Part shown: one piece after another, positions 29,257 to 38,779 of the stretch
How positions within the stretch are numbered: the stretch's first letter is position 1
Layout of the letters: the number at the start of each line of letters is the position of its first letter
DNA from: Nocardia aurantia
Lineage (GTDB): Bacteria; Actinomycetota; Actinomycetes; Mycobacteriales; Mycobacteriaceae
Direction of reading: 5' to 3'
Length of the DNA: 64,000 nt
Assembly (NCBI RefSeq): GCF_009604425.1
Contig: NZ_WEGI01000008.1
Location: 62,001-126,000 of the forward strand
Notes under the pieces: model-generated
Databases searched by the model: none
Seen by the model: the letters and a program-made list of their open reading frames with translations, nothing else
What the model was told of the DNA's origin: nothing
Made by a program: the position numbers and the translations under genes

Positions 29257-30159
29257 ATGATCAAACGCTTGGTCTTGTTCGCGCTGATGCCGGCCTGGCT
29301 GTGGGTGGTAATCGTCGTGATCGGCGCATTCGGCGGGATCTTCGTGGCGCTGGCGGTCATCACCGCCAGTGTCGTCAGTTCGGGCGCGTCCGACTTCCAC
29401 TACCAATGCGACAGTGCGGTGGGCCCGGATCCGTCGGATACCGCGACGAGTGCGGTCACGACTGCGGCGGCGCCGACCACTCGTGCGGAGTCCTTGTCGG
29501 GCACCGAGATTCCGACCACCAACCCGTACGCGGAGTTGACCTTCGACGCCGGTGAGACCGGGGTGTCGGACTGGCAGCGGGCCTGTGCCTCGGCGATGCG
29601 GTCCGCGCCCTATCAACTGCCCGCGCTGTTCACCCCCAACGGCGGGTACTCGGCGCAGTGTGCCCGGCAGCTCGCACTGTCGTTGCTCAACCCATCGTCG
29701 AGTACGGCCGCGACCGGCGGCGGCAGCCAGATCAGCGATCCGGCCCTGGCCGCGGCGGGCATCGTGTACCAGGCGTCGGCGGTGTCGAGCACCGGCCGCT
29801 GCGATCCGGCGGCCCTGAGCAGCGCGACCTCCCGCAACGCGGGTACCACCGGATCCTCCAGCAACGCCTACGGTTCCGTGCCGGGGACCGCCTGTCCACG
29901 AACCGATCCGTCGGCGCCGATCGCGTTGCCGAATACCATTGCCGCCCAGAGTGTCTGCGGGCAGCGAGTGGACTCCTCGGCGATCTCCGCCGGAGATCTC
30001 GTGTACTGGGGATACCAGAACTACACCCCGACCCGGGTCGGGATCGCCGTCGGTGACGGCCAGGTCGTCACGTACGACTCGCTTTCCGGCCGGCTGTCCG
30101 AGCAGTCGATGCCGTCCGGACGCGATGTCCGGGTCAAGCGGGTGCTCGGAGGATCCTGA
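29257..30159 (+). CDS. membrane-anchored NlpC/P60-like protein lacking the catalytic residues
   Basis: 300 aa. One N-terminal membrane helix (about 10-40), then an extracellular part. The C-terminal 80 residues recall NlpC/P60 (ISAGDLVYWG, then RVGIAVGDGQVVTYDS), but the DCSG cysteine is not present and the His expected before VGIxVG is Arg. There are several other Cys residues that could form disulfides. It may be a structural or regulatory partner of the intact NlpC/P60 enzyme encoded next (TGATG overlap). Confidence 0.6.
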   Translation: MIKRLVLFALMPAWLWVVIVVIGAFGGIFVALAVITASVVSSGASDFHYQCDSAVGPDPSDTATSAVTTAAAPTTRAESLSGTEIPTTNPYAELTFDAGETGVSDWQRACASAMRSAPYQLPALFTPNGGYSAQCARQLALSLLNPSSSTAATGGGSQISDPALAAAGIVYQASAVSSTGRCDPAALSSATSRNAGTTGSSSNAYGSVPGTACPRTDPSAPIALPNTIAAQSVCGQRVDSSAISAGDLVYWGYQNYTPTRVGIAVGDGQVVTYDSLSGRLSEQSMPSGRDVRVKRVLGGS

Positions 30160-31964
30160 TGGCGCCCGCCCGGACCGGCGGTGGTCCCGGTACGGATTCC
30201 CTTGCCGGAGAACCGATCACGGCCGCACCGGCGACCCCGTGGACGGCGCGGGCCGATCGCGCCCGGCCCGGGCACCCCTGGCAGTCCGGCGGCGATCCGG
30301 GTGACGTGTCCGGTGCGAACCCGGCGCCGGGCGCGAGCGGCCCGGACGAGCACCGGGACGATGTCTCCGCGGTGTCGGATGTCGCGAATCGGGTTGTCAC
30401 GCAAGCAGACCCGTCGGCGTCTCACGCGGACGACATCACCGGCCCGGCGGCCACGGGACCCGGCTCGGACGTGGACGTGACCGGATCGGGCACCGCCGAC
30501 ATCGAAGATCCCCTGTCCGCGACGGATTCGGCCGGGAGTGAGTCCACCGATCCGGCCGGGAATTCACCGGCCCCCGTTGCGTCGTCGACGAGCGAGGCCG
30601 GAGGTCCGGGAAGTTGGACGGCGAGCGGACGGCCGGTGACCACCTCCGCCGCCGCGACGGACACGACTGCCGGTACCGGCACGATGCCTGCGACGAGCGC
30701 GGCCACCGCCGCCACGACGGCCGGGTCCACCGGACCCGGCCGGGCCACCGCGGTGAGCGCGGCCACTTCCGGCCCGGGCGGTACCGTCGCTTCCCCGGCG
30801 ACCGTCGCTTCCGGCTCCGCGCCCTCCGCTGCGGTGCCGGTATCCGGCCGCGCCGGCCCGTACGGCTACGGATCCACGTCGAACGGCAAACCCGCGCACA
30901 CTGATTCCGCCGCGCAACCGGCGGCGGCGCCGAATGCCGACATGATGAACCTGCTTCCGGCACTCCTGTCGGCGATGTCCGGGCTGGGGAGCGGGAAGGG
31001 CGGCAACGGCGGCAGCGGGAGCGGAACGAGTCCGCAGGCGCAGCGGGCCAAACAGGCGTTACAGGATCTGGCTGACAGTCACGGCACCGGCGACACCACC
31101 GTGCCCCGGACCGGAGGCACCGGCGTACCGCAGACCGGCGGCGCCGGCGTGCCACAGACCGGTAACACCGGTTCGGGAGGCGGCACGTCGTCCGGCTCGG
31201 CCGCCGCCGCGCTGAGCGCCAAGCAGACCTTTCAGCGCACCGCGTCCACGGCGTTCGGCAACCTGGACAACAAGCTGGTGTCCTACGTGAACGAGCTGGG
31301 CGGTGTCACATCGGGCAACCGTGCCAACATGGACCGGCTGCTGAGCGAGGTGAATACGGCACTGAGCCAGATCGGCCCGGACGCCACGACGGTCGCCGGG
31401 CAGTACCGGGTGCACGCGCTGCTCGCCACCGCCCTCCACGACGCCCAGGTCATCGCCGGCGACACCGGTTCGTCCGCCGCGAGCACCGCCGCGGCCATCA
31501 ACGAACTGACGCGCCAATACGTCTACAACATCTCCGGCCAGGACTATCGGGCGAACTTCCACGGCAGCCGGGGCTACGGCACGTTCACCGCGAGCTCGAC
31601 GGCGAGTTCGGCCGTGCAGAAGGCCATTTCGACCGCCGAGAGCGAATTGGGCAAACCGTATGTGTACGGGGCCGAGGGACCGAACTCGTTCGACTGCTCC
31701 GGCCTCATGCAGTACTCGGCCGCCTCGGCGGGCGTCTCGATCCCACGCACCGCCTCCCAGCAGTATCAGCAACTGCCCAAGGTGAATCCCGCCGACATCC
31801 GGCCCGGCGACCTGATATTCCCGGCGGCCGAGTTCAACAACGGCAGTCCCGGCCACGTGATGATGTACATCGGCAACGGGCAGTGCATCGAAGCGCCGCA
31901 CACCGGCGATGTCGTCAAGATCATCGGCCTGCCCCGCAGTTACGCGGCCAGCCGCTGGAGTTGA
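30159..31964 (+). CDS. NlpC/P60 cell-wall hydrolase with long disordered N terminus
   Basis: 601 aa. Residues 1-270 are Pro/Ala/Thr/Ser-rich without predicted fold, then a Met/Leu-rich segment (DMMNLLPALLSAMSGLG), a helical region (about 340-455) and an NlpC/P60 domain with Cys513 (FDCSG), His566 (GHVMMYIG) and a third polar residue in the EAPHTG stretch. Cleaves peptide stems of peptidoglycan. No Sec signal peptide is visible, so export by the nearby ESX system is possible. Ends 9 bases from the convergent SLT gene. Confidence 0.85.
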   Translation: MAPARTGGGPGTDSLAGEPITAAPATPWTARADRARPGHPWQSGGDPGDVSGANPAPGASGPDEHRDDVSAVSDVANRVVTQADPSASHADDITGPAATGPGSDVDVTGSGTADIEDPLSATDSAGSESTDPAGNSPAPVASSTSEAGGPGSWTASGRPVTTSAAATDTTAGTGTMPATSAATAATTAGSTGPGRATAVSAATSGPGGTVASPATVASGSAPSAAVPVSGRAGPYGYGSTSNGKPAHTDSAAQPAAAPNADMMNLLPALLSAMSGLGSGKGGNGGSGSGTSPQAQRAKQALQDLADSHGTGDTTVPRTGGTGVPQTGGAGVPQTGNTGSGGGTSSGSAAAALSAKQTFQRTASTAFGNLDNKLVSYVNELGGVTSGNRANMDRLLSEVNTALSQIGPDATTVAGQYRVHALLATALHDAQVIAGDTGSSAASTAAAINELTRQYVYNISGQDYRANFHGSRGYGTFTASSTASSAVQKAISTAESELGKPYVYGAEGPNSFDCSGLMQYSAASAGVSIPRTASQQYQQLPKVNPADIRPGDLIFPAAEFNNGSPGHVMMYIGNGQCIEAPHTGDVVKIIGLPRSYAASRWS

Positions 31965-31973
31965 GCGCGGCGA

Positions 31974-33140
31974 TCAGTACCCGACGTAGTGGCCGCCGTG
32001 GTGCATGTTCACGATGCCCGGGACATTGTCCAGCGACCCGTACCGGTGGATGGCGTACCGGACACCAGCGATGATGTTGTCCACCGGATTCCAGACGTTG
32101 GTGTGCCCGGGCAGCGCGTAGGCGTTGAAGGTCGGATCTATGGTCTGCATCAGGCCTTTCGACGGATGCCCGGCGGCGGCGTTGCTGTCCCAGTTGTTGA
32201 TCGCGTTCGGGTTGCCCGCCGACTCGTGATCGATGATCGCCGCGATCGCCGCCGGATCCATCAGGCGCGGATCGACGCCATTGGCCCGCAGGATCTGCAT
32301 CGCGTCACCGATCCACTGTCCCACCTGTCCCGAGGGCCGCGCGAGGGGCGGACCGCCGGTACCGGTGGGCGCCGAGGCATATCCGCCGCGCGGGCGGTTG
32401 GCCGACTGCAGATAGCGGTCGGCCAGTGCCGAGACCTTGTCCGCGGTCACCGCTGCCGCCGATTGTCCCTGCCCGAGTGTGGAATTCGCCCGCTGCAAAG
32501 CGTCGGCCAGTGCCGAGGCGAGCAATCGGCGTCCGGCGGAGGTGTTCTCGATCGGTCCGAGCGCGGTGACCGACGCGTCCACATCGGCGACGATCGCGGC
32601 CATCACGGCCCGGCCGCGGGCGGTGTCGTCGGTCGAGCCCCGCAGTAGTTGTGCGAGTTCGCCGTTCAATTGTTCCATCGCCGACGCGCCACCGGATCGG
32701 CTGGCGGCTCCCGCCGCATATCCGGTCCCGATGTTGCCGTCCCAGAGCACGGGCACCGTGGGCGCATCGGAGGGCAGTTGCGGTGGGGTGTAGGGCTGTC
32801 CGGTTTCCGGCGTGGGTGTACCGCTGCCGAACTGGGCGGAGATGGAGGACAACGCCATCATGGCAGCGCCGAGCATGCCCGCACTGCCGGCCAGCGCCGC
32901 CGCACCAGAATCGGCGCCGGATGCGGCGGGTGTGGGGGCCGGGCTCGCCGGAGCGGACCGGACCGGCTGCTGGGTCTGGACGGCGGGCGCACCGGCCACC
33001 GGCGCCGCATTGGTCGGCTTGGGGGGCCGCGGTGTCCCGCGCCGGGGCCCGGTCGGTCGCTGCTTGGTCGTGGTGGCGGTGCGCGGCGGCGAATCCGCTT
33101 GCCCGGCCGGGGGTTCCGTGGTGTCCCGGGGCTCGGTCAT
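31974..33140 (-). CDS. lytic transglycosylase (SLT domain), VirB1-like
   Basis: 388 aa. The first 120 residues are Pro/Thr/Ala-rich, then a Met-rich segment (GMLGAAMMALSSI), a helical region, and a C-terminal SLT domain with the catalytic Glu in IIDHESAGNPNAIN and the conserved GLMQTIDPTF. Cuts glycan strands, a role played by VirB1 in conjugation systems. No signal peptide is visible. ATG at 33140 is chosen; GTG at 33155 is an alternative and neither has a clear Shine-Dalgarno. Confidence 0.82.
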   Translation of the reverse strand: MTEPRDTTEPPAGQADSPPRTATTTKQRPTGPRRGTPRPPKPTNAAPVAGAPAVQTQQPVRSAPASPAPTPAASGADSGAAALAGSAGMLGAAMMALSSISAQFGSGTPTPETGQPYTPPQLPSDAPTVPVLWDGNIGTGYAAGAASRSGGASAMEQLNGELAQLLRGSTDDTARGRAVMAAIVADVDASVTALGPIENTSAGRRLLASALADALQRANSTLGQGQSAAAVTADKVSALADRYLQSANRPRGGYASAPTGTGGPPLARPSGQVGQWIGDAMQILRANGVDPRLMDPAAIAAIIDHESAGNPNAINNWDSNAAAGHPSKGLMQTIDPTFNAYALPGHTNVWNPVDNIIAGVRYAIHRYGSLDNVPGIVNMHHGGHYVGY

Positions 33141-33517
33141 CGATGCCGCCGCCACGCCGAGGCTGGGCGGTACACCACCGTGCGTCCGGATCGGAGCGGC
33201 ACGTGTACCTCCCTTCTGTCACACCCGCCGCCGGATCGGGTGCGCGGCGTTCGGTAACCGGTCCTCACCATCATCGCCGCAGGGGATACGCGAGCGCCTT
33301 TCCCACTATTGGGAATCCAAGAGAATAAAGGCGATAGGACAGCTCCTACAGTGGCCGCACAACCACCACCGTAGGAGCCCGCTCCAGGCGGAAGGTGAAC
33401 CTGACAGTGGGCGGTGCTCGGTGTGCGTGACGTGTCCCCGCACCACCTCGCCGGGCGTCGCAATGGGCTCTCGCTCGGGGGCCGCACCCTGAACATCGAC
33501 GGAACAGGAGTACTCCG
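33141..33517. other. divergent control region between the SLT gene and the unknown Gly-rich gene
   Basis: 377 bases without a gene. It holds the best copy of the palindrome (33300-33315) and a long leader of about 180 bases before the next + strand gene. Confidence 0.55.
33300..33315. promoter_or_regulatory. palindromic operator site 3 (perfect)
   Basis: TTCCCA-CTAT-TGGGAA, a perfect inverted repeat. TTGGGA (33309-33314) could overlap a -35 with GATAGG (33333-33338) 18 bases downstream. Confidence 0.65.
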
Positions 33518-34141
33518 ATGGGCTTGTGGTCGGGCCTGAGGAAGGCCGCCGGAGTGGCGGTGAGCGTCGGGCTACCGATGGTGGGTGCCGTAGCTTTTCC
33601 GCCGCTCGGCGGCGTTATCGGCGGTGCGGTCGGTAACGTGGTCGGCGGATATATCAGCGGTGATCTCCACGGCTCGCCCTTCAGCAAAGATGTGCTGCTT
33701 TCCGCCGGTGTCGGCGCGGTCGGCGAGTTCATCGGCGGTGGCGCCGGAAGCAAGCTGCTCACGTCGAAACTCGGCCAGCTCTCGAAGCTTGCCCCCAAAA
33801 TTGGCAAAGTCGACAAATCCGGTTTGGATACGGCTGCGGAGAATGTCTGGAAAGACGGCGCGGGTAAGGGCTGGAATCTGAAGGACAATGCCAAGTACAA
33901 CTGGGGTGTTCTGAAAGCCTATCGTGACAAAGCCGGTCAACCCGGCGAAGGCGTGTACAACTATATCAAGACCAGCTATCTGGGTAGAACCGTCGGTGGT
34001 GGCATCGGCTCCGGTGTGGCCTTCTGGAATTCGCAGACCCTCAGAGGGATGGTGCCCGGCGGCGGTGGCGGCGGAGATGGCGGCAAGGTCGTGGGATTGG
34101 GTTACATTCCGACCGAGCTGTTGACTTACCAGTCCGCTTGA
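33518..34141 (+). CDS. unknown Gly-rich, partly hydrophobic protein
   Basis: 207 aa, not recognised. Hydrophobic Gly-rich stretches at about 10-50 (VAVSVGLPMVGAVAFPPLGG) and about 65-80, then a Lys-rich soluble middle and a Gly-rich end. The look is that of a membrane-inserting or effector protein rather than an enzyme. Codon use is noticeably less GC-rich than the neighbours. CAGGAG 7 bases before the ATG fixes the start. Followed after 10 bases by a multi-domain ESX-type gene, so the two are probably co-expressed. Confidence 0.6.
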   Translation: MGLWSGLRKAAGVAVSVGLPMVGAVAFPPLGGVIGGAVGNVVGGYISGDLHGSPFSKDVLLSAGVGAVGEFIGGGAGSKLLTSKLGQLSKLAPKIGKVDKSGLDTAAENVWKDGAGKGWNLKDNAKYNWGVLKAYRDKAGQPGEGVYNYIKTSYLGRTVGGGIGSGVAFWNSQTLRGMVPGGGGGGDGGKVVGLGYIPTELLTYQSA

Positions 34142-34151
34142 GGGGTGAGCG

Positions 34152-35825
34152 ATGCCCGACCTCGAGCCATTGCGGATTCCCAGCCCCACTGGTATCCAAA
34201 CTCTTCTGGAGGATCCGAGGACCGGGATTCCGCAGGAACAGTGGCATCTGTACGCATTGCCGCCGAGCATTGTCACGACGTTCCAGGAGCTGTACGACCA
34301 TGTGGGCGATTTGTTCTACGGTCTCGGTAAAGACTCCAAGGATCTTCCCACCCTGGATTCTCTGACTCCCTTCCGGCCGGATATTTCGGATCTATCGGGC
34401 GCCTACCAATTACAGATGAATTACGCCGGAATTGTAGCCGGCTTGCAGCAGACGGCTACACAGCTGAATGCGAATGACAAGACCGTGCTCGAGACAATAA
34501 AGCTGTGGGGCGACACGGAAACCGATCTGCAGACTACCCTGAATACTTTCATCAATAATCTCACGGCACAGGCGTCGAACCCGCCGCCCCAAGTCGGCCA
34601 ACCCGAGTTGGACTACGTCAACGCCTATCTGTCCGAGGCCCGGGACACGTACACCAAGGACTTGGCGGCTATCCACAAGCAGGCGCAGGATCACGCCGAC
34701 CTCCTCAATCAGACCAAACCTGGCGACGACACGCCCAAGCCGGGCGGCAGCACCTCGACCAGCCAGAGCGGTTCTCCCTACAACCCGCCCCCGGCGAGCC
34801 AGACGGGCAGCACCTCGACCGGCCCGACGACCTCGACGTCGACCGGCGACGGTTACACCCCCATCTCGACCGGCTCGAGCTATCCGTACGGGTCGACGTC
34901 GACTTCGGGTTACGACCCGTACGGCAATACCGGAGGCACGGGCAATACGGGCAATACCGGCGGTACCGGTTACCCCGGTACGGGTACGGGTGCGGGTACC
35001 GGCACGGACGGCACCGGTAACGGCTACAACGCCGGTAACGCCACTCCTGCCAGCGCCGGAACCGGTGGTGCGGACCTCAGTTCGCTGATGAGCATGCTGC
35101 CGATGTTGATGTCGATGATGCAGAACCGGGGGCTGGACCAGAACCAGAACGCGGATCCGTACGGCCGCGACCCCTACGGGGATCGGTACGGGCAGTACCC
35201 GCCGTACGCGCAGGCGCAGCCCGCGCAGCCGCAGACCCAGCCGGCGCAGTCGACCCCGCAGTCCGCTCCGGCGCAGACGCAGGGGCCGAGCAGTGGCGCC
35301 ACCTCGAATCAGCCGGCGGGCAACGCTCCCGGTACCCGCACCCCGGACGCGGACGGCACCGTCACCTACACGTTCCCCGACGGTCAGACCCAGAAGGTCT
35401 CGCTCACCGTCGCCAAGGCGCTGGACGTGGCGTTCGGTAATCAGAAGAGCACCGATGCCCAGGCCGCCTACGCGGGCACTTCCGCGAAGTGGGCCGACAA
35501 GAAGACCATCGGCGCCTCGGTCGATCCGTACCAGTTGATGACCGGCGACATCGCCACGTGGGAGAACGCGACCGCGATCGTTCGCGTGATGGGTTCCGGG
35601 ACGGACGGTACGCTGGATGTGATCGTCGACGGGCAGCTGAAGCCGTTCGCTCCCGACATGTCGGGAGCGGCAGGCGAATTCGGGGCATTCACCGGATTCC
35701 AGCATCCCAACGGGATCGAGGTCACGAACGCCACCGAGACCGGAACCGATGGCGCGGCCGCGGTTCCCGGCGATCCGTCCGGTGGCACCGCGGCGGCCGC
35801 GGTGCCGGCGGTCGCGCCGGCCTAG
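34152..35825 (+). CDS. ESX-associated multi-domain protein (helical N terminus, Met-rich segment, conserved C-terminal module)
   Basis: 557 aa. Residues 1-190 are helical; 195-310 is a Thr/Ser/Gly/Tyr-rich linker with short repeats; 312-335 is a Met/Leu-rich segment (SSLMSMLPMLMSMMQ); 345-400 is Gln/Pro-rich; about 403-525 is a folded module (FPDGQTQKVSLTVAKAL ... TGDIATWENATAIVRVMG) that is paralogous to the end of the protein at 51216-53348. Function unknown; likely a secreted or secretion-linked protein. The N-terminal half has lower GC than the C-terminal half. Confidence 0.65.
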   Translation: MPDLEPLRIPSPTGIQTLLEDPRTGIPQEQWHLYALPPSIVTTFQELYDHVGDLFYGLGKDSKDLPTLDSLTPFRPDISDLSGAYQLQMNYAGIVAGLQQTATQLNANDKTVLETIKLWGDTETDLQTTLNTFINNLTAQASNPPPQVGQPELDYVNAYLSEARDTYTKDLAAIHKQAQDHADLLNQTKPGDDTPKPGGSTSTSQSGSPYNPPPASQTGSTSTGPTTSTSTGDGYTPISTGSSYPYGSTSTSGYDPYGNTGGTGNTGNTGGTGYPGTGTGAGTGTDGTGNGYNAGNATPASAGTGGADLSSLMSMLPMLMSMMQNRGLDQNQNADPYGRDPYGDRYGQYPPYAQAQPAQPQTQPAQSTPQSAPAQTQGPSSGATSNQPAGNAPGTRTPDADGTVTYTFPDGQTQKVSLTVAKALDVAFGNQKSTDAQAAYAGTSAKWADKKTIGASVDPYQLMTGDIATWENATAIVRVMGSGTDGTLDVIVDGQLKPFAPDMSGAAGEFGAFTGFQHPNGIEVTNATETGTDGAAAVPGDPSGGTAAAAVPAVAPA

Positions 35826-35868
35826 CCGACGTGATCGCCGGAGGCCGGACCGGGAGAGGAGGTTTGTC

Positions 35869-37380
35869 GTGCCGGAGCTGAACGTGGATCCGCAGGAGCT
35901 GCTGGGCTTGGCGTCGACGCTCGCGGGGACCGCCCACACCACCGGACAATCGCTGCCCGCGGGATGGGTGCAGCACGCGGGCGCCGATCCGGTGTCGGCG
36001 GCGGCGGTGCCGTTCCTCAACGGGCAGACCGAGTCGATCTTCAACGGAACTCTGGACACGCTCAACGGGATTCATCAGACCGCGTACAAGATCGGTTCGT
36101 CGGCCGTCGGTTACACGGCCGCGGATGTCGAGGGCGGACAGCGGATCGCCGACGCCGGTGGCGGTGCGATCGGGGTTAATCCGGTGTCGGCGCAGCCGCC
36201 GCACGACTTCCGGCTGGCGCCGCCGGGCGGGCCGGGCGGCGGCGCGGTCGATCCGATGACCTTCGCCCAGCAGTTGCACACCGGGCCGGGGATCGGGCCG
36301 GCCACCGCCTTCTCCGGGTCGATCCGCGACTATCTGAGCACCACCCATGCCGGCACCGTCGGGCAGCTGGACGGCGTGGCGAACACGCTCCAGAACTGGT
36401 CGACGGGCGGGCCGCTCGCCGCCACCGAGGTGTCGCAGCATCGGAACACGCTGGACCGCTACGGTTCCCACCTGTCCGGGCTGGCGGACAACATCGACTC
36501 CTACACCGATGCCTTCAGCACGGCCAAGAGCAAGCATCCGACCCCGCAGGAGATCGCCGCCGCGCGTAAGGAACTGCTCGCGGCGATGAAGGGTAAGGAC
36601 AAGGCGCGGCTGGCGAAGGCGCTGGCGAGATATCAAGAGGTGATGGCGCAGTCGCAGGAGGCGTTCACCGAATACACCTCGACGGTCGGCGAGAAACTGG
36701 GCTCCGGTACCGGGACGGGCACCGGCTCCACCCCGACGTCGGGCACCGGAACCGGTACCGGCGGTACGAGTTCCAGCGGCAGCTCGAGCGACGCCAGCAG
36801 CCTCATGCAGATGTTGTCGAGCCTGATGAGCTCGATGGGCCAGGGCGCCAACGGTCTCACCGGTCAGAACGCCCAGAGTGCCGATGCCCTGGGCGAATCC
36901 GGGCTCGACGGCTACGGGTATCCCAGCATTCCCGGCTCGCTGGACGGCGGTGGCGGTGGCGGTTCGGGCTACGGTTCGGGCGGCGGTGGCAACGGCCTCG
37001 ACACGGTGAACGTCGGCGCGATGCCGATGGTGGCGAGCACGGCCGGTCTCAACACCCAGGTCGCCTCGACGGCCGCGCGCGCCGCGGTGTCGGAACCGAT
37101 ATCGGCGGCGACGGCCGCGACGGCGCGGGGCGGTGCCGCGGCGGGTGGCGGCATGCCCTACATGCCGATGATGCCGATGGGCGGGATGGGCGGTGCGGGC
37201 GGCGGCAGCGGCAACGACCGCAACCGGGTGGTCGCCTGGCATCCGGATCGGCTGATGTACGTCGACGACACCCCGTACACCGAACAGGTGATCGGTGAGA
37301 AGCCGACGATCGCGCCGACCGCGACGCCGCCGACCACACCGGGCATCGGAAATCAGACCCAATCCGGAGGAAGCGCGTGA
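35869..37380 (+). CDS. ESX substrate-like protein with EspC/WXG100-type N terminus
   Basis: 503 aa. The first 90 residues form an EspC-like helical hairpin ending in Tyr82-T-A-A-Asp86, which fits the general T7SS export signal YxxxD/E. A second helical region (about 130-275) and then a Gly/Thr/Ser linker with a Met-rich segment (SSLMQMLSSLMSSMG) follow. The tail ends in a Gly-rich and Pro/Thr-rich stretch. GTG start with GAGAGGAGG at 35854-35862. Overlaps the next gene by GTGA. Confidence 0.7.
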   Translation: MPELNVDPQELLGLASTLAGTAHTTGQSLPAGWVQHAGADPVSAAAVPFLNGQTESIFNGTLDTLNGIHQTAYKIGSSAVGYTAADVEGGQRIADAGGGAIGVNPVSAQPPHDFRLAPPGGPGGGAVDPMTFAQQLHTGPGIGPATAFSGSIRDYLSTTHAGTVGQLDGVANTLQNWSTGGPLAATEVSQHRNTLDRYGSHLSGLADNIDSYTDAFSTAKSKHPTPQEIAAARKELLAAMKGKDKARLAKALARYQEVMAQSQEAFTEYTSTVGEKLGSGTGTGTGSTPTSGTGTGTGGTSSSGSSSDASSLMQMLSSLMSSMGQGANGLTGQNAQSADALGESGLDGYGYPSIPGSLDGGGGGGSGYGSGGGGNGLDTVNVGAMPMVASTAGLNTQVASTAARAAVSEPISAATAATARGGAAAGGGMPYMPMMPMGGMGGAGGGSGNDRNRVVAWHPDRLMYVDDTPYTEQVIGEKPTIAPTATPPTTPGIGNQTQSGGSA

Positions 37381-37712
37381 ACGATATGCATCCCGACGTG
37401 CAGGCGGCGCTGGACGCCGCCCGGGAATTGCGGCACCGGATCGCCGATCTGCGCGAGCGCATCGACGGTATCCGGGCCCGGCGGCCGTCGCCCGGTGGCT
37501 CGGTGGTTCCCGAGGTCGATGCCATGGGCAGGCTGACCAGCCTCTACTTGGCGCCCGGCACGACCACGAAATTCACCGGCGCGGAACTGGTCACCGAGAT
37601 CATGACCGCGATCCGGGAGAGCACCGTCGACGCCGGCCTGCAGTATCGGACCCTGATGGACAACGAGACGTGGAACGCGCCCGAGGCGAGCGTTCCCGCA
37701 CAGCACTCATGA
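37377..37712 (+). CDS. YbaB/EbfC-like protein (EspL-type)
   Basis: 111 aa. N-terminal helix rich in Arg/Asp (ALDAARELRHRIADLRERID), then the YbaB-type beta-strand and helix MGRLTSLYLAPG ... TGAELVTEIMTAIREST. In mycobacterial ESX-1, EspL belongs to this family and supports substrate stability. Coupled to both neighbours by 4-base overlaps, so it probably acts with the ESX substrate-like protein encoded before it. Confidence 0.7.
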   Translation: MNDMHPDVQAALDAARELRHRIADLRERIDGIRARRPSPGGSVVPEVDAMGRLTSLYLAPGTTTKFTGAELVTEIMTAIRESTVDAGLQYRTLMDNETWNAPEASVPAQHS

Positions 37713-38374
37713 CCGCGCCGAGCGAGGTCACCGTCGCCGACACGATCCGATGGCTGCACGACGAGGGGCTGGTCCGTCTCACCGGCGTCGGCGAGCGATC
37801 CTCCGCGCCGGTCGCCGCGTACACCGTGGCGGTCGCCACCGGTGAGGTCTCGGCCTATCCCTCGGGCGGAATCGGCGCGGAGGTGCAGTCCTTCCCGGCC
37901 GACGATCTGCCGTACCCGAACGGGACGCCGCGACGGCTGGTGGTCGTCGGTGTCACCGCGCAGGAGACCGTGCTGGTGGTCGACCTGTCGGTGGCGTACA
38001 CGCTCGCCATCAACGCCCCGCGTCCGGAGCCGGTCGCCCGCGCCTGGCTGATGCAACTGCTGCTGAATCCGGACAACACCGTCTCCACCAACAGTGGGGG
38101 ACTGGCGGTCTCGGCCGGCGAGCGGTGCCGGCAGACCTTCATCCCCGGCGGCAGCGCGACCCTGTTCACGGTGGACGACCGCAAGCCCCCGGCCACCACC
38201 GTGACACTCAACCCCACCACGGAAGGCCCCGACCACCTCGAGGTCGACAGCGACGGCTCCGGCGAACTGTACATCGGCAGCCGGTTCTGGCAGTTGCGGC
38301 TGGTGCTCACCGTGGACGACGGTGGCTGGGCGCTGCTGACCGAACAGCTGGAATCGGCTGCGGAATCGGCCTGA
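37709..38374 (+). CDS. unknown protein of the ESX cluster
   Basis: 221 aa, not recognised. Soluble, acidic, and apparently beta-rich, with two blocks (about 10-110 and 115-215). No signal peptide or membrane helix. ATG overlaps the stop of the YbaB-like gene, so they are co-translated. Could be a chaperone or cytosolic partner of the locus; there is no motif to decide. Confidence 0.6.
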   Translation: MTAPSEVTVADTIRWLHDEGLVRLTGVGERSSAPVAAYTVAVATGEVSAYPSGGIGAEVQSFPADDLPYPNGTPRRLVVVGVTAQETVLVVDLSVAYTLAINAPRPEPVARAWLMQLLLNPDNTVSTNSGGLAVSAGERCRQTFIPGGSATLFTVDDRKPPATTVTLNPTTEGPDHLEVDSDGSGELYIGSRFWQLRLVLTVDDGGWALLTEQLESAAESA

Positions 38375-38391
38375 GCGACAAGGAGTTTCAC

Positions 38392-38745
38392 GTGACCGGG
38401 AGCTACGACTTCGACGACCTCGACGAGCGGGGAGCCGAGCCCGACTGGCGGAACATGATCTACGAGGTGTTCAATCCGGAGAACAGCGTGGGGGTGGCGT
38501 GCAATCGCGACGGTGAGATCGTCGGCATGCACATCACCGACGACGCCTGCGAGAACGGCGAGACGTGGTTGTCCGCCGAGATTCTCCGGACAGCCCGTCT
38601 GGCACATCTGAAGTCGCGCGTCGGGCTGCGAGCCGAGATGGAGTACAACGGGACCCGCCCGTACACCATCGACTCGTTCGACCTGCCCACCGAAGCCGCG
38701 TACCGGGCCATGGAACTGGCCGAATTCGGTTCCGCCGGATCCTGA
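38392..38745 (+). CDS. small acidic protein, YbaB/EbfC-like
   Basis: 117 aa. The middle part, VGVACNRDGEIVGMHITDDA followed by a long helix with EILRTARLAHLKSRV, follows the strand-turn-strand-helix pattern of YbaB/EbfC proteins, more distantly than the two clearer copies in the window. GTG start with AAGGAG at 38380-38385. A GTG-started frame from upstream (38125) overlaps the previous gene and is rejected. Confidence 0.55.
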   Translation: MTGSYDFDDLDERGAEPDWRNMIYEVFNPENSVGVACNRDGEIVGMHITDDACENGETWLSAEILRTARLAHLKSRVGLRAEMEYNGTRPYTIDSFDLPTEAAYRAMELAEFGSAGS

Positions 38746-38779
38746 TTCGATCCGCACCTCCACAGACGGGACAGCAGGC

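Noticed and set aside
22364..31964. Complete conjugative element or ICE
   Set aside because: No relaxase, integrase, attachment repeats or tRNA target visible, and the flanks are ordinary chromosomal genes.
33300..33315. MraZ-type box (TGGGA repeats)
   Set aside because: MraZ boxes are direct repeats of TGGGA; here the arrangement is inverted with a 4-base centre, and there is no division gene cluster.
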